Numbered from the stretch's first letter, positions 44,325 through 56,314 are shown. The stretch: 61,922 nucleotides of DNA from Thioalkalivibrio paradoxus (GCA_011390565.1 JAABSC010000012.1:1-61922); one strand, 5' to 3'. Notes: generated by a model not told the origin, from the sequence alone. Numbers and translations: made by a program.

Positions 44325-44355
44325 AGTAAAACGGGAACGCCGAAGCCGTTCCCGT
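44325..44355 (-). terminator. intrinsic terminator after tRNA-Pro
   Basis: On the minus strand ACGGGAACG pairs with CGTTCCCGT around a 7-nt loop, followed by TTTTAC. It sits 9 bases beyond the CCA end of the tRNA. The same stem lies downstream of the glycosyltransferase stop on the plus strand but lacks an immediate T-run there. Confidence 0.8.
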
Positions 44356-44363
44356 GTGTGATT

Positions 44364-44440
44364 TGGTCGGAGTGAAAGGATTCGAACCTTCGACCCCTGC
44401 CTCCCGAAGGCAGTGCTCTACCAGGCTGAGCTACACTCCG
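44364..44440 (-). tRNA. tRNA-Pro (anticodon CGG)
   Basis: 77 nt including an encoded CCA. Acceptor CGGAGTG pairs with CACTCCG. The anticodon arm reads CTGCC-TTCGGGA-GGCAG, so the anticodon is CGG (reads CCG codons). The T arm is GGTTCGAATCC. All arms fold without mismatch that I can see. Confidence 0.96.
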
Positions 44441-44453
44441 AACCGAGCGGCGT

Positions 44454-44482
44454 ATTCTGCATGCAAACCGGATCGGTGTCCA
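44454..44482 (-). promoter_or_regulatory. candidate promoter of tRNA-Pro
   Basis: On the minus strand TGGACA (44482-44477), 17-nt spacer, CAGAAT (44459-44454), placing the start a few bases before the mature 5' end. The -10 box is a weak match. Confidence 0.4.
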
Positions 44483-44531
44483 TGCCCGGATGCGCATCGA
44501 TCTGCGCGCCTCGACGGCCGGATCCCGGCGT

Positions 44532-45500
44532 TCAGTATTCTCGCTCCACGGCATAGCGTGCGAGCCGGATCAATGCGTCGCGGTACGCCGAAGGAGGCAG
44601 AAGTCCGGCCGCGGCAATGGCCTCCGCGGTTTCTTCCTCGGCACGGGACCGGGTATACGCCAGGGCCCGGGTCTGGTCGATGATGGCGAGGACTGCATCG
44701 ACATGCTCGCGGCCGCCGGACTCGATGGCGGCGCGGATCACCGCCTGCTGCTCCGGTTCGGCGGTGCGCAACGCCTGGATCAACGGCAGGGTGGGTTTGC
44801 CCTCGGCGAGATCGTCGCCCATCCGCTTTCCCGTCACGTCGCTTTCGGCGGTGTAGTCCAGAACGTCATCGATCAGTTGAAAGGCCGTGCCCAGATGGCG
44901 GCCGTAGCGGGCCAGCGCCTGCTCTTCGATGTCCGGGCGGTCCGCCAGTACCGCGCCGATCTGGCAGGCGGCTTCGAACAGCTTCGCCGTCTTGGAGCGG
45001 ATGACGTCCATGTAGCGTGCCTCGTCCACCTCGGGGTCGTGGCAGTTCATCAACTGCATCACTTCGCCCTCGGCGATCACGTTGGTCGCGTGAGCCAGGA
45101 TCTCCATGACGCGCATCGACCCGACGTCGACCATCATTTCAAAGGCGCGGGAATACAGGAAATCCCCCACCAGGACGGCTGCCTCGTTGCCGAACAGATG
45201 GTTGGCGGTTTCGCGACCGCGGCGGAGTTCGGAGGCGTCGACCACGTCGTCGTGCAGGAGGGTTGCCGTGTGAATGAATTCGACGACGGCGGCGAGCGTG
45301 ACATGACGATCGCCTTCACAGCCGCAGGCGCGGGCGGCGAGTACGGCGAGCAACGGCCGCAGTCGTTTCCCCCCGCTGTGGATGATGTACTCGCTCAGTT
45401 GGTTGATCAGCGCCACGGGAGACTGCAGCCGCGACCGGATGCAGGTGTCGACCGCCTGCATGTCTTCGGCGGCCAGGGATCGAATCTCGCGTATGGGCAT
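44532..45500 (-). CDS. ispB: octaprenyl diphosphate synthase
   Basis: 322 residues, as in E. coli IspB. The two aspartate-rich motifs of trans-prenyltransferases are LLHDDVVDAS (first) and QLIDDVLDYT (second), with the GGKRLRP substrate-binding motif at about 45. It condenses isopentenyl diphosphate units to make the ubiquinone side chain. Its divergent position beside rplU-rpmA is the common gammaproteobacterial arrangement. Confidence 0.95.
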   Translation of the reverse strand: MPIREIRSLAAEDMQAVDTCIRSRLQSPVALINQLSEYIIHSGGKRLRPLLAVLAARACGCEGDRHVTLAAVVEFIHTATLLHDDVVDASELRRGRETANHLFGNEAAVLVGDFLYSRAFEMMVDVGSMRVMEILAHATNVIAEGEVMQLMNCHDPEVDEARYMDVIRSKTAKLFEAACQIGAVLADRPDIEEQALARYGRHLGTAFQLIDDVLDYTAESDVTGKRMGDDLAEGKPTLPLIQALRTAEPEQQAVIRAAIESGGREHVDAVLAIIDQTRALAYTRSRAEEETAEAIAAAGLLPPSAYRDALIRLARYAVEREY

Positions 45501-45632
45501 CGTGCGGGCCGGGTGGCGGGAGTAAGGGCGCTTGCATGCTAGGAACGGCCAGAGGGGGTGTCAAGCCTGCGCGGCCGGGTACGGGTTTCCAGCGACGGAC
45601 TTCCGTTCCCTGTCCCGTATCGTGATTCGTCG

Positions 45633-45661
45633 TTGACCCCCGGCCCGTCCGTTGCTAGTAT
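45633..45661 (+). promoter_or_regulatory. sigma-70 promoter of rplU-rpmA
   Basis: TTGACC (45633-45638), exactly 17 nt, TAGTAT (45656-45661), about 48 bases before the rplU ATG. Good match and spacing. Confidence 0.75.
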
Positions 45662-45708
45662 TCCCGCCCTTTCGCGAGACTCACCGCGCCAACGGAGTTC
45701 GAAGCATC

Positions 45709-46020
45709 ATGTACGCGATCATCGCAACGGGTGGTAAACAGTATCGGGTCGCCGAAGGCGATCTGCTTCGCATCGAGAAGCTCGAGGCCGACGTCGGCGC
45801 CAGCGTCGATTTTGATCAGGTTCTGATGGTGGGCGAAGGCGAGGATGTGCGTGTCGGAGCCCCGCTGGTTGAGGGCGGCAAAGTGACCGCCACCGTGGAA
45901 TCCCATGGCCGCGGCGACAAGGTCCGGATCATCAAGTTCCGCCGCCGCAAGCACCACCGCAAGCAGATGGGTCACCGCCAGTACTTCACGGCCGTGCGCA
46001 TCACCGGCATTGCCGGCTAA
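45709..46020 (+). CDS. rplU: 50S ribosomal protein L21
   Basis: 103 residues, the standard L21 length. Begins [18 protein letters not shown] and carries [18 protein letters not shown], the rRNA-binding basic region, near the C-terminus. GGAG precedes ATG 45709; an upstream in-frame extension to 45652 is not part of the family. It is cotranscribed with rpmA, 12 bp downstream. Confidence 0.98.
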   Translation: MYAIIATGGKQYRVAEGDLLRIEKLEADVGASVDFDQVLMVGEGEDVRVGAPLVEGGKVTATVESHGRGDKVRIIKFRRRKHHRKQMGHRQYFTAVRITGIAG

Positions 46021-46032
46021 GGAGACGAAACC

Positions 46033-46293
46033 ATGGCACACAAGAAAGCAGGCGGCAGCACACGTAACGGCCGCGATTCCGAAAGCAAGCGTCTCGGCGT
46101 GAAGCGTTTCGGTGGGCAGAAGGTTCTCGCGGGCAGCATCCTGGTGCGTCAGCGCGGCACCCAGTATCACCCCGGCGAAAACGTTGGCTGCGGCAAGGAT
46201 CACACCCTGTTCGCCAAGGCGGACGGCGAAGTCGTGTTCAAGATTCGCGGTCCGCGCAACCGGCGCTATGTGAGTGTGCAGCCCCAGCAGTAA
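46033..46293 (+). CDS. rpmA: 50S ribosomal protein L27
   Basis: 86 residues. [21 protein letters not shown] is the invariant N-terminus that reaches the peptidyl-transferase centre. Starts directly with M-A-H-K-K, so there is no cleavable Firmicutes-type extension. AAGGAGA precedes the ATG, and an intrinsic terminator follows. Confidence 0.98.
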   Translation: MAHKKAGGSTRNGRDSESKRLGVKRFGGQKVLAGSILVRQRGTQYHPGENVGCGKDHTLFAKADGEVVFKIRGPRNRRYVSVQPQQ

Positions 46294-46314
46294 GGACACA
46301 GCCGACCGCGCCTG

Positions 46315-48542
<2,228 letters not shown>

Positions 48543-48574
48543 TCCCGGTAGCGTCAGCCCGAAGGCATCAAAAC

Positions 48575-48610
48575 GAAAAAGCCCGCCGGAGATGCTCGGC
48601 GGGCTTTTTC
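48575..48610. terminator. bidirectional intrinsic terminator between proB and rpsT
   Basis: GAAAAAGCCCGCCG (48575-48588) and CGGCGGGCTTTTTC (48597-48610) form a 14-bp stem. The A-run on one side and T-run on the other let it work on both strands, serving convergent proB and rpsT. Confidence 0.92.
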
Positions 48611-48645
48611 AATTTCGAACGCGGCGCGCTGAGCGCGCCGGGGAA

Positions 48646-48915
48646 TCAGGCCTGGGCCATTTCCCGGATGCGCGCGTTCAGGCGGCTCTTGTGCCGTGCG
48701 GCCTTGTTGCGATGAATCAGGCCCTTGGACACGGTCGAGTCGATCACGGGGACCGCCTGACGGTAGGCCACGGTTGCGCCTTCGGCGTCACCGGTGCGGA
48801 TGGCTTTCAGCACGCCCTTCACGGAGGTGCGGAAGCGGGAACGCAGCGCCATGTTGTGCGCGCGGTTCTTGACGGCCTGACGGGCGCGTTTACGAGCTGA
48901 TGCGATGTTCGCCAA
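48646..48915 (-). CDS. rpsT: 30S ribosomal protein S20
   Basis: 89 residues from TTG 48915. S20 normally reads M-A-N-I-x-S-A-x-K-R, and here that sequence starts at TTG GCG AAC ATC; the upstream ATG would add 15 foreign residues. GAGGAT lies at ribosome-binding distance. E. coli rpsT also uses a UUG start, which is linked to translational autoregulation by S20. The protein is typically basic (SARKRARQAVKNRAHNMALRSRFRT). Confidence 0.97.
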   Translation of the reverse strand: MANIASARKRARQAVKNRAHNMALRSRFRTSVKGVLKAIRTGDAEGATVAYRQAVPVIDSTVSKGLIHRNKAARHKSRLNARIREMAQA

Positions 48916-48960
48916 AGCGAGATCCTCTTGAAACCGGCTGAAATGCGGGAAAGGGCGCAA

Positions 48961-48989
48961 AAAATACAGGGAAGCGGTTCGTGGGTCAA
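48961..48989 (-). promoter_or_regulatory. sigma-70 promoter of rpsT
   Basis: On the minus strand TTGACC (48989-48984), 17-nt spacer, TATTTT (48966-48961), about 45 bases before the TTG start. Confidence 0.65.
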
Positions 48990-49120
48990 GTCCGGGCCGT
49001 CGTTCGCGGGGGCTTCGGCTGGATTGAAAACGGGGCGCCCCACGTCCACTCTACATCGGGAAGGCCGGCCGGTTCGTCCGGGTCCGCCCTCCAGCCAAAT
49101 CCGCAACACAGGAGAGTGCA

Positions 49121-49648
49121 ATGAGCATGACCCCCCGCAGCATGCGTACGAATCGTTCCCCGGGCTGGCTGTTCCTGCCCCTACTGGTGCTGATGGCAAG
49201 CCTCGTGCTGGTCGTGGCCCCCAGGGCCGCCGGTGCGGAAGAGGCACGCGTGGTGTATCACGCGGATTTCGCCGACCCGCGCCGATTCTCGGCGATGCTG
49301 ACCAGCATCAACAACATGGTGGTGCATTACGACAACAACTTCATCGACCACGATGTGCGCATCGTCTTCGTGTCGCACGGGGTGCGGTTCGTGACGGACG
49401 ATCCGCTGACAGACACCCCGTTCGCGGAGGACGAGGCGCTTCGCGAGGAGCGCGCGAACCTGCGGGGTCGCCTGCTATCGCTGAATACCCTGCACAACGT
49501 TCGCCTGGAACTCTGCGACATTACGCGCGGGGCCGTGAACCTGGCCGAAGACGGCCTTTACGATGCGGTGGAGATGGTGCCGTCGGGTGTCGTGCGCATC
49601 GCGCAACTGCAGAACGAAGAGGGCTTCGCCTACATCAAGATCGAATAA
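49121..49648 (+). CDS. exported DsrE-family protein
   Basis: 175 residues with a signal peptide (about 1-39, ending APRAAGAEE). The mature part has the DsrE/F-like fold: VVYHADFADPRRFSAMLTSINNMVVHY, VRIVFVSHGVRFV and LELCDITRGAVNLAEDGLYDAVEMVPSGVVRI. The single Cys (LELCDIT) is at the position used in sulfur-carrier DsrE-type proteins, but periplasmic homologues are uncharacterised, so a role in sulfur metabolism is only suggested. CAGGAGAG precedes the ATG. Confidence 0.82.
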   Translation: MSMTPRSMRTNRSPGWLFLPLLVLMASLVLVVAPRAAGAEEARVVYHADFADPRRFSAMLTSINNMVVHYDNNFIDHDVRIVFVSHGVRFVTDDPLTDTPFAEDEALREERANLRGRLLSLNTLHNVRLELCDITRGAVNLAEDGLYDAVEMVPSGVVRIAQLQNEEGFAYIKIE

Positions 49649-49670
49649 AGGCCCCGTTGCGGCGCTGAAA

Positions 49671-49698
49671 ACCGGGGCTGGGGATGCCCAGCCCCGGT
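49671..49698 (+). terminator. strong hairpin after the DsrE-family gene
   Basis: ACCGGGGCTGGG (49671-49682) and CCCAGCCCCGGT (49687-49698) form a perfect 12-bp stem with a GATG loop. No T-run follows on the plus strand, so it may stabilise mRNA or pause polymerase rather than be a classic terminator. Confidence 0.45.
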
Positions 49699-49764
49699 GG
49701 GCAGCCGTTTCATCAACGGCGACTGCTGCCCTACACTCTCCGCTTTCCACGACCCGGACCGGCC

Positions 49765-51327
49765 GTGAACCGCATCTTCCGTTCCACCGCCATTGTCAGC
49801 GGGATGACCCTGATCTCCCGTGTTCTGGGTTATCTGCGCGACATGGTGCTGGCCGTGACTTTCGGCGCCGGCGCCACGACCGACGCCTTTTTCGTCGCTT
49901 TCCGGATCCCCAATTTCTTTCGCCGCCTGTTTGCGGAAGGCGCGTTCTCGCAGGCTTTCGTCCCGGTCTTCGCGGAATACCGGGAAAAACACGGACGCGT
50001 CGCGTTGCGCGATCTTCTCGACCACACGGCCGGCGCATTGCTGGTGGCCCTTACGCTGGTGACGCTCATTGGCGTGCTCGCGGCGCCCTGGCTCATATGG
50101 GTCTTCGCCCCCGGCCTTGCGCAGGCCGACGGCCGCCAGGAACTGGCGGCTCAGATGCTGCGCATCACGTTCCCCTACCTGCTGTTCATCTCGCTGACAG
50201 CGATGGCGGCGGGCATCCTGAACAGCATCGGGCGCTTTGCCATCCCCGCTTTCACCCCGGTCTTTCTGAACCTCGCCATGATCGCGGCTGCGCTCTGGGG
50301 CGCCCCCCTGTTCGCCGAACCGGTGGTGGCGCTGGCCTGGGGCGTGTTCCTGGCTGGTGTGCTGCAGCTGGCCTTCCAGATCCCCTTCCTGATGCGTGCA
50401 GGATTGCTGCCCCGGCCGCGTTTCCGGCGCGCGCATGCCGGTGTGCGCAAGATCGTACGCCTGATGCTGCCGGCGATCCTCGGAACTTCGGTGGTGCAGA
50501 TCAACCTGCTCGTGGACACGGTGATCGCATCGTTCCTGGTCGCCGGATCGATTTCCTGGCTGTATTTCGGGGACCGCTTCGTCGAACTGCCGCTGGCACT
50601 GTTCGGCATCGCCATCGCAACCGTGATTCTGCCGCGGCTCTCGGGAGAACACGCCCGAGCGGACGTTGCAGCGTACGGCCGGACGCTCGACTGGGCGCTG
50701 CGCCTTGCGCTGTTGATGGCGCTGCCTGCTGCGGCGGGACTGATTCTGCTTGCGGTGCCCATCCTGGCCGCGCTGATCCAGTACAACGCATTCACCGAAC
50801 ACGACACCCGCATGGCGGCGATGGCGCTGGCTGCGTACGGGCTCGGGCTTCCGGCGTTCATCCTGATCAAGGTGCTGGCGCCGGGATTCTTCGCGCGCCA
50901 GGACACCCGTACGCCGGTAAAGATCGCCGTGATCGCGATGTTGGCCAACATGGGCCTGAACGTGGCCTTCGTGCTGCCCTGGTATCTCTCCGGAACGCCG
51001 GGGGCCCATGCGGGCCTTGCGCTGGCGACGTCGGCCTCGGCCTACCTCAACGCCGGCCTGCTCTACCGGGGCCTGCGGCGCGAGGGCATTTACCAGCCGG
51101 GACCGGCCCTGCCGCGTTTCCGGCTCGGTCTCGGGTTGGCGCTCGCGATGATGATCGCCCTGCTGGTGCTGCTCGCGCCCGAGTGGGGTCAGTGGTCGGA
51201 TTGGTCGGCAGCCCGGCGCGGCATGGCGCTGCTCGGACTGATCAGTGCCGGTGCGGGCGGCTTCCTGGCGACCCTCTGGATCGCCGGTCTGCGGCCCCGG
51301 CAGTTCCTCCTCCGCGATCACGCGTAG
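49765..51327 (+). CDS. murJ: lipid II flippase MurJ
   Basis: 520 residues from GTG 49765, which gives the family start VNRIFRSTAIVSGMTLISRVLGYLRD; the open frame back to 49684 adds unrelated sequence. Fourteen membrane helices of the MOP superfamily, with FRIPNFFRRLFAEGAFSQAFVPVF near the N-terminus, a hallmark of MurJ. It flips lipid II across the cytoplasmic membrane for peptidoglycan synthesis. The order murJ-ribF-ileS-lspA is classical in gammaproteobacteria. Confidence 0.95.
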   Translation: MNRIFRSTAIVSGMTLISRVLGYLRDMVLAVTFGAGATTDAFFVAFRIPNFFRRLFAEGAFSQAFVPVFAEYREKHGRVALRDLLDHTAGALLVALTLVTLIGVLAAPWLIWVFAPGLAQADGRQELAAQMLRITFPYLLFISLTAMAAGILNSIGRFAIPAFTPVFLNLAMIAAALWGAPLFAEPVVALAWGVFLAGVLQLAFQIPFLMRAGLLPRPRFRRAHAGVRKIVRLMLPAILGTSVVQINLLVDTVIASFLVAGSISWLYFGDRFVELPLALFGIAIATVILPRLSGEHARADVAAYGRTLDWALRLALLMALPAAAGLILLAVPILAALIQYNAFTEHDTRMAAMALAAYGLGLPAFILIKVLAPGFFARQDTRTPVKIAVIAMLANMGLNVAFVLPWYLSGTPGAHAGLALATSASAYLNAGLLYRGLRREGIYQPGPALPRFRLGLGLALAMMIALLVLLAPEWGQWSDWSAARRGMALLGLISAGAGGFLATLWIAGLRPRQFLLRDHA

Positions 51328-51353
51328 CGAGGACGCAAGCCCCAGGGAAGTGG

Positions 51354-51463
51354 GGCGATGGAGCCCAACCCCCGTCCAAGGGTGTCGGCAGCAGGGATGC
51401 TGCCGTCAAGCCTAAAGGGATGTATTCACGGCGCCCCTTGGACGGGGGTTGGGCTCCATCGCC
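51354..51463. repeat. perfect 29-bp inverted repeat with internal hairpin
   Basis: 51354-51382 is the exact reverse complement of 51435-51463. The 52-nt spacer contains its own 8-bp hairpin, CGGCAGCA-GGGA-TGCTGCCG (51386-51405). The element lies between the murJ stop and the ribF promoter region (a TATACT -10-like box at 51518-51523). It looks like a small palindromic mobile element or a strong RNA structure. There is no T-run. No second copy was noticed in this window. Confidence 0.9.
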
Positions 51464-51549
51464 AGCGCGGAAGGGGGGCAGCGATCGCACACGGGTGTGG
51501 TCCCTGCGGGGGCGGGGTATACTTCCGGCTTTTGCGCGGACGGGCTTTC

Positions 51550-52497
51550 ATGCGGTTGTTGCGCGGCGTGGACCACCGAGAACCGGTGTTTTCCGGAGCG
51601 GTGGTCACAATCGGGAATTTCGACGGGTTTCACCGCGGGCACCAGGCGGTGGTGTCCCGGCTGCTGGCCGCCAGCGCGAGCCGGAGCGCGCCGTCCGTGC
51701 TGATTACCTTCGAACCCCTGCCGCAGGAATTCTTCGTGCCCGAGCGCGCGCCGGGGCGCCTGCAGCGGTTGCGCGATCGAATGGATTTTCTGCGGACCAC
51801 GGCGCTGGATGCCGTGTGGCTGATGCGCTTCGGGAAAACCCTTTCGGAGATGCCGGCGGAGGACTTCGTGCGGCGCGTGTTGCATCATGCGCTGGGGACC
51901 CGGCACGTCCTGATCGGCGACGATTTTCGATTCGGCAAGGGCCGTGGCGGTGACTTCGCCCTGCTCGAGGCGATGGGGCGGGATCTCGGGTTTACCGTGG
52001 AGTCGACGCCGACCCTGGCGGACGATTCGGGCCGGATCAGCAGTACGCGGGTGCGCGCTGCGGCTCAGGCCGGCGATTTTGATGCCGCGGCACGATTGCT
52101 GGGCCGCCGCTACGGGCTCTGTGGCCGTGTCTCCCATGGCGACAAGCGTGGGCGGCAGATTGGTTTCCCAACGGCCAACGTCCGTCTGGGGCCTCGGCCG
52201 ATGGCGTTACGCGGGGTGTACGCTGGCTGGCTGAACCTGCAGAACGGGGTAAGGCTGCCGTCGGTCGCCAATATCGGCTGGCGCCCGACGGTTGCGGGCA
52301 CCGAGCAGCGGCTGGAGGCCCATGCGCTCGACGCCAGCCCGGACATTTATGGCGAACTCGTCCGTTTCGAGCCCCTGGCCAGCCTGCGCGGCGAACAGCG
52401 TTTCGATTCGCTGGACGCGCTGAAAGCCCAGATCGGGCGGGATGTCGATGCGGCCCGTGCGGTGTTCGCGACTCTTTCCATGCAGCAGCCGGCCTGA
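51550..52497 (+). CDS. ribF: bifunctional riboflavin kinase/FAD synthetase
   Basis: 315 residues from ATG 51550 (upstream frame runs through the inverted repeat and is not coding). FMN adenylyltransferase half: [41 protein letters not shown]. Riboflavin kinase half: [40 protein letters not shown] and the C-terminal [21 protein letters not shown]. Makes FMN then FAD from riboflavin. Confidence 0.96.
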   Translation: MRLLRGVDHREPVFSGAVVTIGNFDGFHRGHQAVVSRLLAASASRSAPSVLITFEPLPQEFFVPERAPGRLQRLRDRMDFLRTTALDAVWLMRFGKTLSEMPAEDFVRRVLHHALGTRHVLIGDDFRFGKGRGGDFALLEAMGRDLGFTVESTPTLADDSGRISSTRVRAAAQAGDFDAAARLLGRRYGLCGRVSHGDKRGRQIGFPTANVRLGPRPMALRGVYAGWLNLQNGVRLPSVANIGWRPTVAGTEQRLEAHALDASPDIYGELVRFEPLASLRGEQRFDSLDALKAQIGRDVDAARAVFATLSMQQPA

Positions 52498-52517
52498 CCG
52501 GTCTATCGGAATTCACC

Positions 52518-55358
52518 ATGGCACGCAAACCGGCTCCGCCGAATCCCTACAAGGACACGCTCAACCTCCCCGAGACGCCCTTCCCGATGCGGGCGAACCT
52601 CTCGGGGCGCGAACCGGGCTGGCTCGACGAATGGACGCAGGCAGGGCGCTATCAACGACTGCGCGAGCACTGCGCCGGTAGGCCGAAGTTCATTCTGGCC
52701 GATGGTCCGCCCTATGCGAACGGTTCCATCCACGTGGGTCATGCGGTGAACAAGATCCTCAAGGACTTCATCGTGAAGAGCCGGACGCTGTCCGGGTTCG
52801 ACGCGCCGTTCGTACCGGGCTGGGACTGCCATGGCCTGCCGATCGAGCTGAAGGTCGAGCAGAGCCTAGGCAAGGCCGGGAAGGACATCGAGCCGGCGGC
52901 TTTCCGGGCCGCCTGCAGGCAGTACGCCGCGGAGCAGGTCGCGGGCCAGAGCGCCGACTTCCAGCGCCTGGGTGTGCTGGCCGACTGGGATCATCCCTAC
53001 CTGACGATGGACTACCGGATCGAGGCCGACATCATCCGCGCGCTCGGCCAGATCATGGCGCGCGACCACGTGCAGTTGGGCGAGAAGCCGGTGCACTGGT
53101 GCGTGGACTGCGGCTCGGCGCTGGCGGAAGCCGAAGTCGAATACGAGGACAAGACGTCGTTGGCCATCGACGTCCGTTTCCGCGTGGAGGATGAACTCGA
53201 CCTGCTCCGGCGCCTGGATCCCGAGGGCGACTCGCGGGAACCGGCCAGCGTGGTGATCTGGACCACCACAGCCTGGACGCTGCCTGCGAACCAGGCGGTG
53301 GCCCTGAACCCGGCCCTGACCTACGTACTGGTGCAGTTCGAGCGCGAGCGCCTGCTGCTGGCGGAGGATCTGCTGGAGCGGTGTATCGAGCGTTACCGTT
53401 TGGGGCCGGGTCGGATCGTGGGCCGCACGCTCGGCGCGAGTCTCGAGGGTCTGCGGTTGCAGCACCCGTTCCTCGACCGCGACGTGCCGGTGATCATGGG
53501 CGACCATGTGACCACCGAGGCGGGTACGGGTTGCGTGCATACCGCCCCGGGACACGGTCAGGACGACTACGCGGTCGGGCTTCGGTACAACCTTCCCGTG
53601 GAGAATCCGGTCGGACCCGATGGCCGCTTCCTGCCGGGTACGCCCTTATTTGCCGGCGAAAACGTGCACACGGCCAACGCTCATGTGGTGGATGTGCTCC
53701 GCGATCGGGGAACCCTGGTCGTGGTGGAGAAGTTCGAGCACAGTTATCCGCATTGCTGGCGGCACAAGACCCCGACGATCTTCCGCGCGACCCCGCAATG
53801 GTTCATCAGCATGGACCGGGGCGGGCTCCGCAAAGATGCGCTGCAGGCCATCAAGGCCACGCGCTGGTTGCCGGACTGGGGCCAGGCCCGTATCCGTGGC
53901 ATGGTCGAGAACCGGCCGGACTGGTGTATTTCCCGGCAACGCAACTGGGGGGTGCCGATCCCTCTGTTCGTCCACCGCGAGACCGGGCGGCCGCATCCGC
54001 GGACACCGGAGTTGCTTGAGGCTGTGGCGAAGCGGGTCGAGGAGGCCGGGATCGAAGCCTGGTTCGCGCTGGATCCCGCGGATTTGCTGGGCTCGGAAGC
54101 GGCGGACTACCTGAAGCTCAGGGACACCCTGGATGTCTGGTTCGACTCGGGCGTGACTCACTTCGCCGTCAGCAGCAAGCGACCTGAACTCGATTTCCCC
54201 ACGGATCTCTATCTCGAGGGCTCGGATCAGCACCGGGGCTGGTTCCAGTCCAGCCTGCTGACAAGCGTGGCCATGCATGGTCATGCGCCCTACCGCGCGG
54301 TACTGACCCACGGCTTCACCGTCGACGAGAAGGGCGAGAAGATGTCCAAGTCGCGCGGCAACGTGGTCGCGCCTCAGGAAGTCGTGTCGACGCTGGGTGC
54401 CGATATTCTGCGCCTCTGGGTCGCGGCGACGGACTTCTCGGCCGAAATGGCGATCTCCCCGGGGATCCTCGATCGCACCGCCGACGCGTACCGCCGGATT
54501 CGCAATACCGCACGCTTCCTGCTCGCGAACCTGAGCGGTTTCGATCCGGAACGCGACGCGCTGGGCCTCGAAGACCTGCTGCCGCTCGACCGCTGGATCA
54601 TCGATCGGGCGTTTCAGGTTCAGCAGCAGGTCGTCGGCGCCTACGAGGATTACCAGTTCCACCAGATCTACCAGCGGCTGCACAATTTCTGTTCGGTGGA
54701 GCTGGGAAGTTTCTATCTGGACGTGATCAAGGATCGCCAGTACACCACGCGCTCCGACAGCCACGCACGGCGCTCGGCGCAGACGGCGCTGCATCATGTC
54801 GCGGAGGCCCTGACGCGATGGATGGCCCCGATCCTGAGCTTCACCGCCGAGGAAATCTGGCCGTTGTTGCCCGGGGAGCGGCCCGAAAGCGTGCTGTTCT
54901 CGACCTGGTACGAGGGGTTGCGTCCGCTGGACCCGGAGGCGGTATTCAGCGCCGAGGACTGGGACCGTATTCTCGAGGTCCGCACCCACGTCGCGCGGGC
55001 GATCGAGGTGGCCCGGAACGAGCGGGGGTTGGGCGGGTCGCTGAACGCGGAGGTCGATCTGTATCTCGAGGACGATCTCCTCGCCGGTTTGCTGGAACGC
55101 CTGGGCGATGAACTGCGCTTCGTGCTGATCACCTCCCACGCCCGGGTCATCACGGGCCAGCCGCCCGAGGATGCCGCGCAGGTGACGCTCGACGACGGTC
55201 GCCAGCTCGCGATCGGCGTACGCGCCAGCACCCATGCCAAGTGCGTCCGCTGCTGGCATCGCCGCCCGGACGTGGGGTCGCATCCCGAGCATCCCGAACT
55301 CTGCGGCCGCTGCGTCGACAACGTGATCGGCCCCGGCGAAAAGCGGCGGTTCGCATGA
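52518..55358 (+). CDS. ileS: isoleucyl-tRNA synthetase
   Basis: 946 residues. Class I synthetase with the HIGH-type motif [15 protein letters not shown] (about 60), the editing domain ([16 protein letters not shown]), the KMSKS loop [15 protein letters not shown] and a C-terminal zinc site [11 protein letters not shown]...CGRC. It charges tRNA-Ile. Its stop overlaps the lspA ATG. No T-box leader is present upstream. Confidence 0.98.
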   Translation: MARKPAPPNPYKDTLNLPETPFPMRANLSGREPGWLDEWTQAGRYQRLREHCAGRPKFILADGPPYANGSIHVGHAVNKILKDFIVKSRTLSGFDAPFVPGWDCHGLPIELKVEQSLGKAGKDIEPAAFRAACRQYAAEQVAGQSADFQRLGVLADWDHPYLTMDYRIEADIIRALGQIMARDHVQLGEKPVHWCVDCGSALAEAEVEYEDKTSLAIDVRFRVEDELDLLRRLDPEGDSREPASVVIWTTTAWTLPANQAVALNPALTYVLVQFERERLLLAEDLLERCIERYRLGPGRIVGRTLGASLEGLRLQHPFLDRDVPVIMGDHVTTEAGTGCVHTAPGHGQDDYAVGLRYNLPVENPVGPDGRFLPGTPLFAGENVHTANAHVVDVLRDRGTLVVVEKFEHSYPHCWRHKTPTIFRATPQWFISMDRGGLRKDALQAIKATRWLPDWGQARIRGMVENRPDWCISRQRNWGVPIPLFVHRETGRPHPRTPELLEAVAKRVEEAGIEAWFALDPADLLGSEAADYLKLRDTLDVWFDSGVTHFAVSSKRPELDFPTDLYLEGSDQHRGWFQSSLLTSVAMHGHAPYRAVLTHGFTVDEKGEKMSKSRGNVVAPQEVVSTLGADILRLWVAATDFSAEMAISPGILDRTADAYRRIRNTARFLLANLSGFDPERDALGLEDLLPLDRWIIDRAFQVQQQVVGAYEDYQFHQIYQRLHNFCSVELGSFYLDVIKDRQYTTRSDSHARRSAQTALHHVAEALTRWMAPILSFTAEEIWPLLPGERPESVLFSTWYEGLRPLDPEAVFSAEDWDRILEVRTHVARAIEVARNERGLGGSLNAEVDLYLEDDLLAGLLERLGDELRFVLITSHARVITGQPPEDAAQVTLDDGRQLAIGVRASTHAKCVRCWHRRPDVGSHPEHPELCGRCVDNVIGPGEKRRFA

Positions 55359-55864
55359 CCCGGGCGGCCAGTGGTCTACGGCCCGGTCTGGCGCTCGCCA
55401 CCGCCGTGTTCGTTCTGGATCAGGTGACGAAGTTCTGGGCCGAGCGCGCGCTAACGCTCTATGCACCGGTTGAAATCACCGGCTTCTTCAACTTCACGCT
55501 GGTCTACAACCCCGGCGCGGCCTTCAGCTTTCTGAGCACCGCCGGTGGTTGGCAGCGCTGGATGTTTTCCGGGATCGCCCTGGCGGCTGTCACGCTGATT
55601 CTGTTCTGGCTTGCGCGCCTGCCCCGCGATGCGCGGCTTTCCATCCTGTCCCTGGGCCTGATCCTCGGCGGGGCTGCCGGCAATCTGGTCGATCGCCTGC
55701 GGTTGGGCAAGGTCGTGGACTTCCTCGATTTTCACTATGCGGGCCTGCACTGGCCCGCGTTCAACGTGGCCGATGCCGCGATCACGGTCGGGGCGATATG
55801 TCTGATCATCGCGACCTTCACCGAACAGGCGCGCGAGGGCACGCACAAGGAGGGTTCCCGATGA
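55355..55864 (+). CDS. lspA: lipoprotein signal peptidase (signal peptidase II)
   Basis: 169 residues from ATG 55355 (ATGA overlap with ileS). Four membrane helices; the catalytic Asp are in [15 protein letters not shown] and FNVADAAI, and [15 protein letters not shown] sequence ([12 protein letters not shown]) is conserved. It cleaves signal peptides of lipoproteins such as the OmpA-family lipoprotein in this window. The stop overlaps the fkpB start. Confidence 0.96.
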   Translation: MTRAASGLRPGLALATAVFVLDQVTKFWAERALTLYAPVEITGFFNFTLVYNPGAAFSFLSTAGGWQRWMFSGIALAAVTLILFWLARLPRDARLSILSLGLILGGAAGNLVDRLRLGKVVDFLDFHYAGLHWPAFNVADAAITVGAICLIIATFTEQAREGTHKEGSR

Positions 55865-56310
55865 CGATCGAGGCGGGTAGCCGGGTGAAGATGCACTACA
55901 GCCTGGTGCTGGAGGACGGGTTCGTGGCCGACACCTCGGGGAACGAGCCTCTCGAGTTCGCCTGGGGGGATGGCACGTTGCAGCCGGGCCTGGAGCGGCA
56001 CCTGCTGGGATTGCAGGCGGGTGAACAGCGGGAATTTGCGATTGCCCCCGGCACCGTGTTTCCGTTTCCGGAAAAGGCGGCGGTGCAGGTCATGGAGCGG
56101 TCAGTGTTTCCTTCGGACATGCCGCTGGAATCGGGCATGATCTACGAGTTCAACACGCCAGCGGGCGACGCCGTGCCCGGGCGTATCCAAAGCGTCGAGG
56201 AAGATACGGTGACGGTCGACTTCAACCATCCACTCGCCGGTCGGGCGTTCACGTTCATCGCCGAGATCCTGTCGGTGCAGGCTCCGGCCGGCGCGGCGGC
56301 AGGGGATTGA
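55861..56310 (+). CDS. fkpB: FKBP-type peptidyl-prolyl isomerase (SlpA-like)
   Basis: 149 residues from ATG 55861 (ATGA overlap with lspA). SlyD/SlpA-type FKBP domain with insert-in-flap: [41 protein letters not shown], and [20 protein letters not shown]. It lacks the His-rich tail of SlyD. The lspA-fkpB-ispH order is conserved in gammaproteobacteria. Confidence 0.95.
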   Translation: MTIEAGSRVKMHYSLVLEDGFVADTSGNEPLEFAWGDGTLQPGLERHLLGLQAGEQREFAIAPGTVFPFPEKAAVQVMERSVFPSDMPLESGMIYEFNTPAGDAVPGRIQSVEEDTVTVDFNHPLAGRAFTFIAEILSVQAPAGAAAGD

Positions 56311-56314
56311 ACGC

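Noticed and set aside
44325..44531. Prophage or integrative-element attachment at tRNA-Pro
   Set aside because: No integrase and no duplicated tRNA 3' end was seen nearby.
51328..51549. FMN riboswitch upstream of ribF
   Set aside because: The region is dominated by the simple 29-bp inverted repeat; the conserved RFN-element core sequences were not seen.
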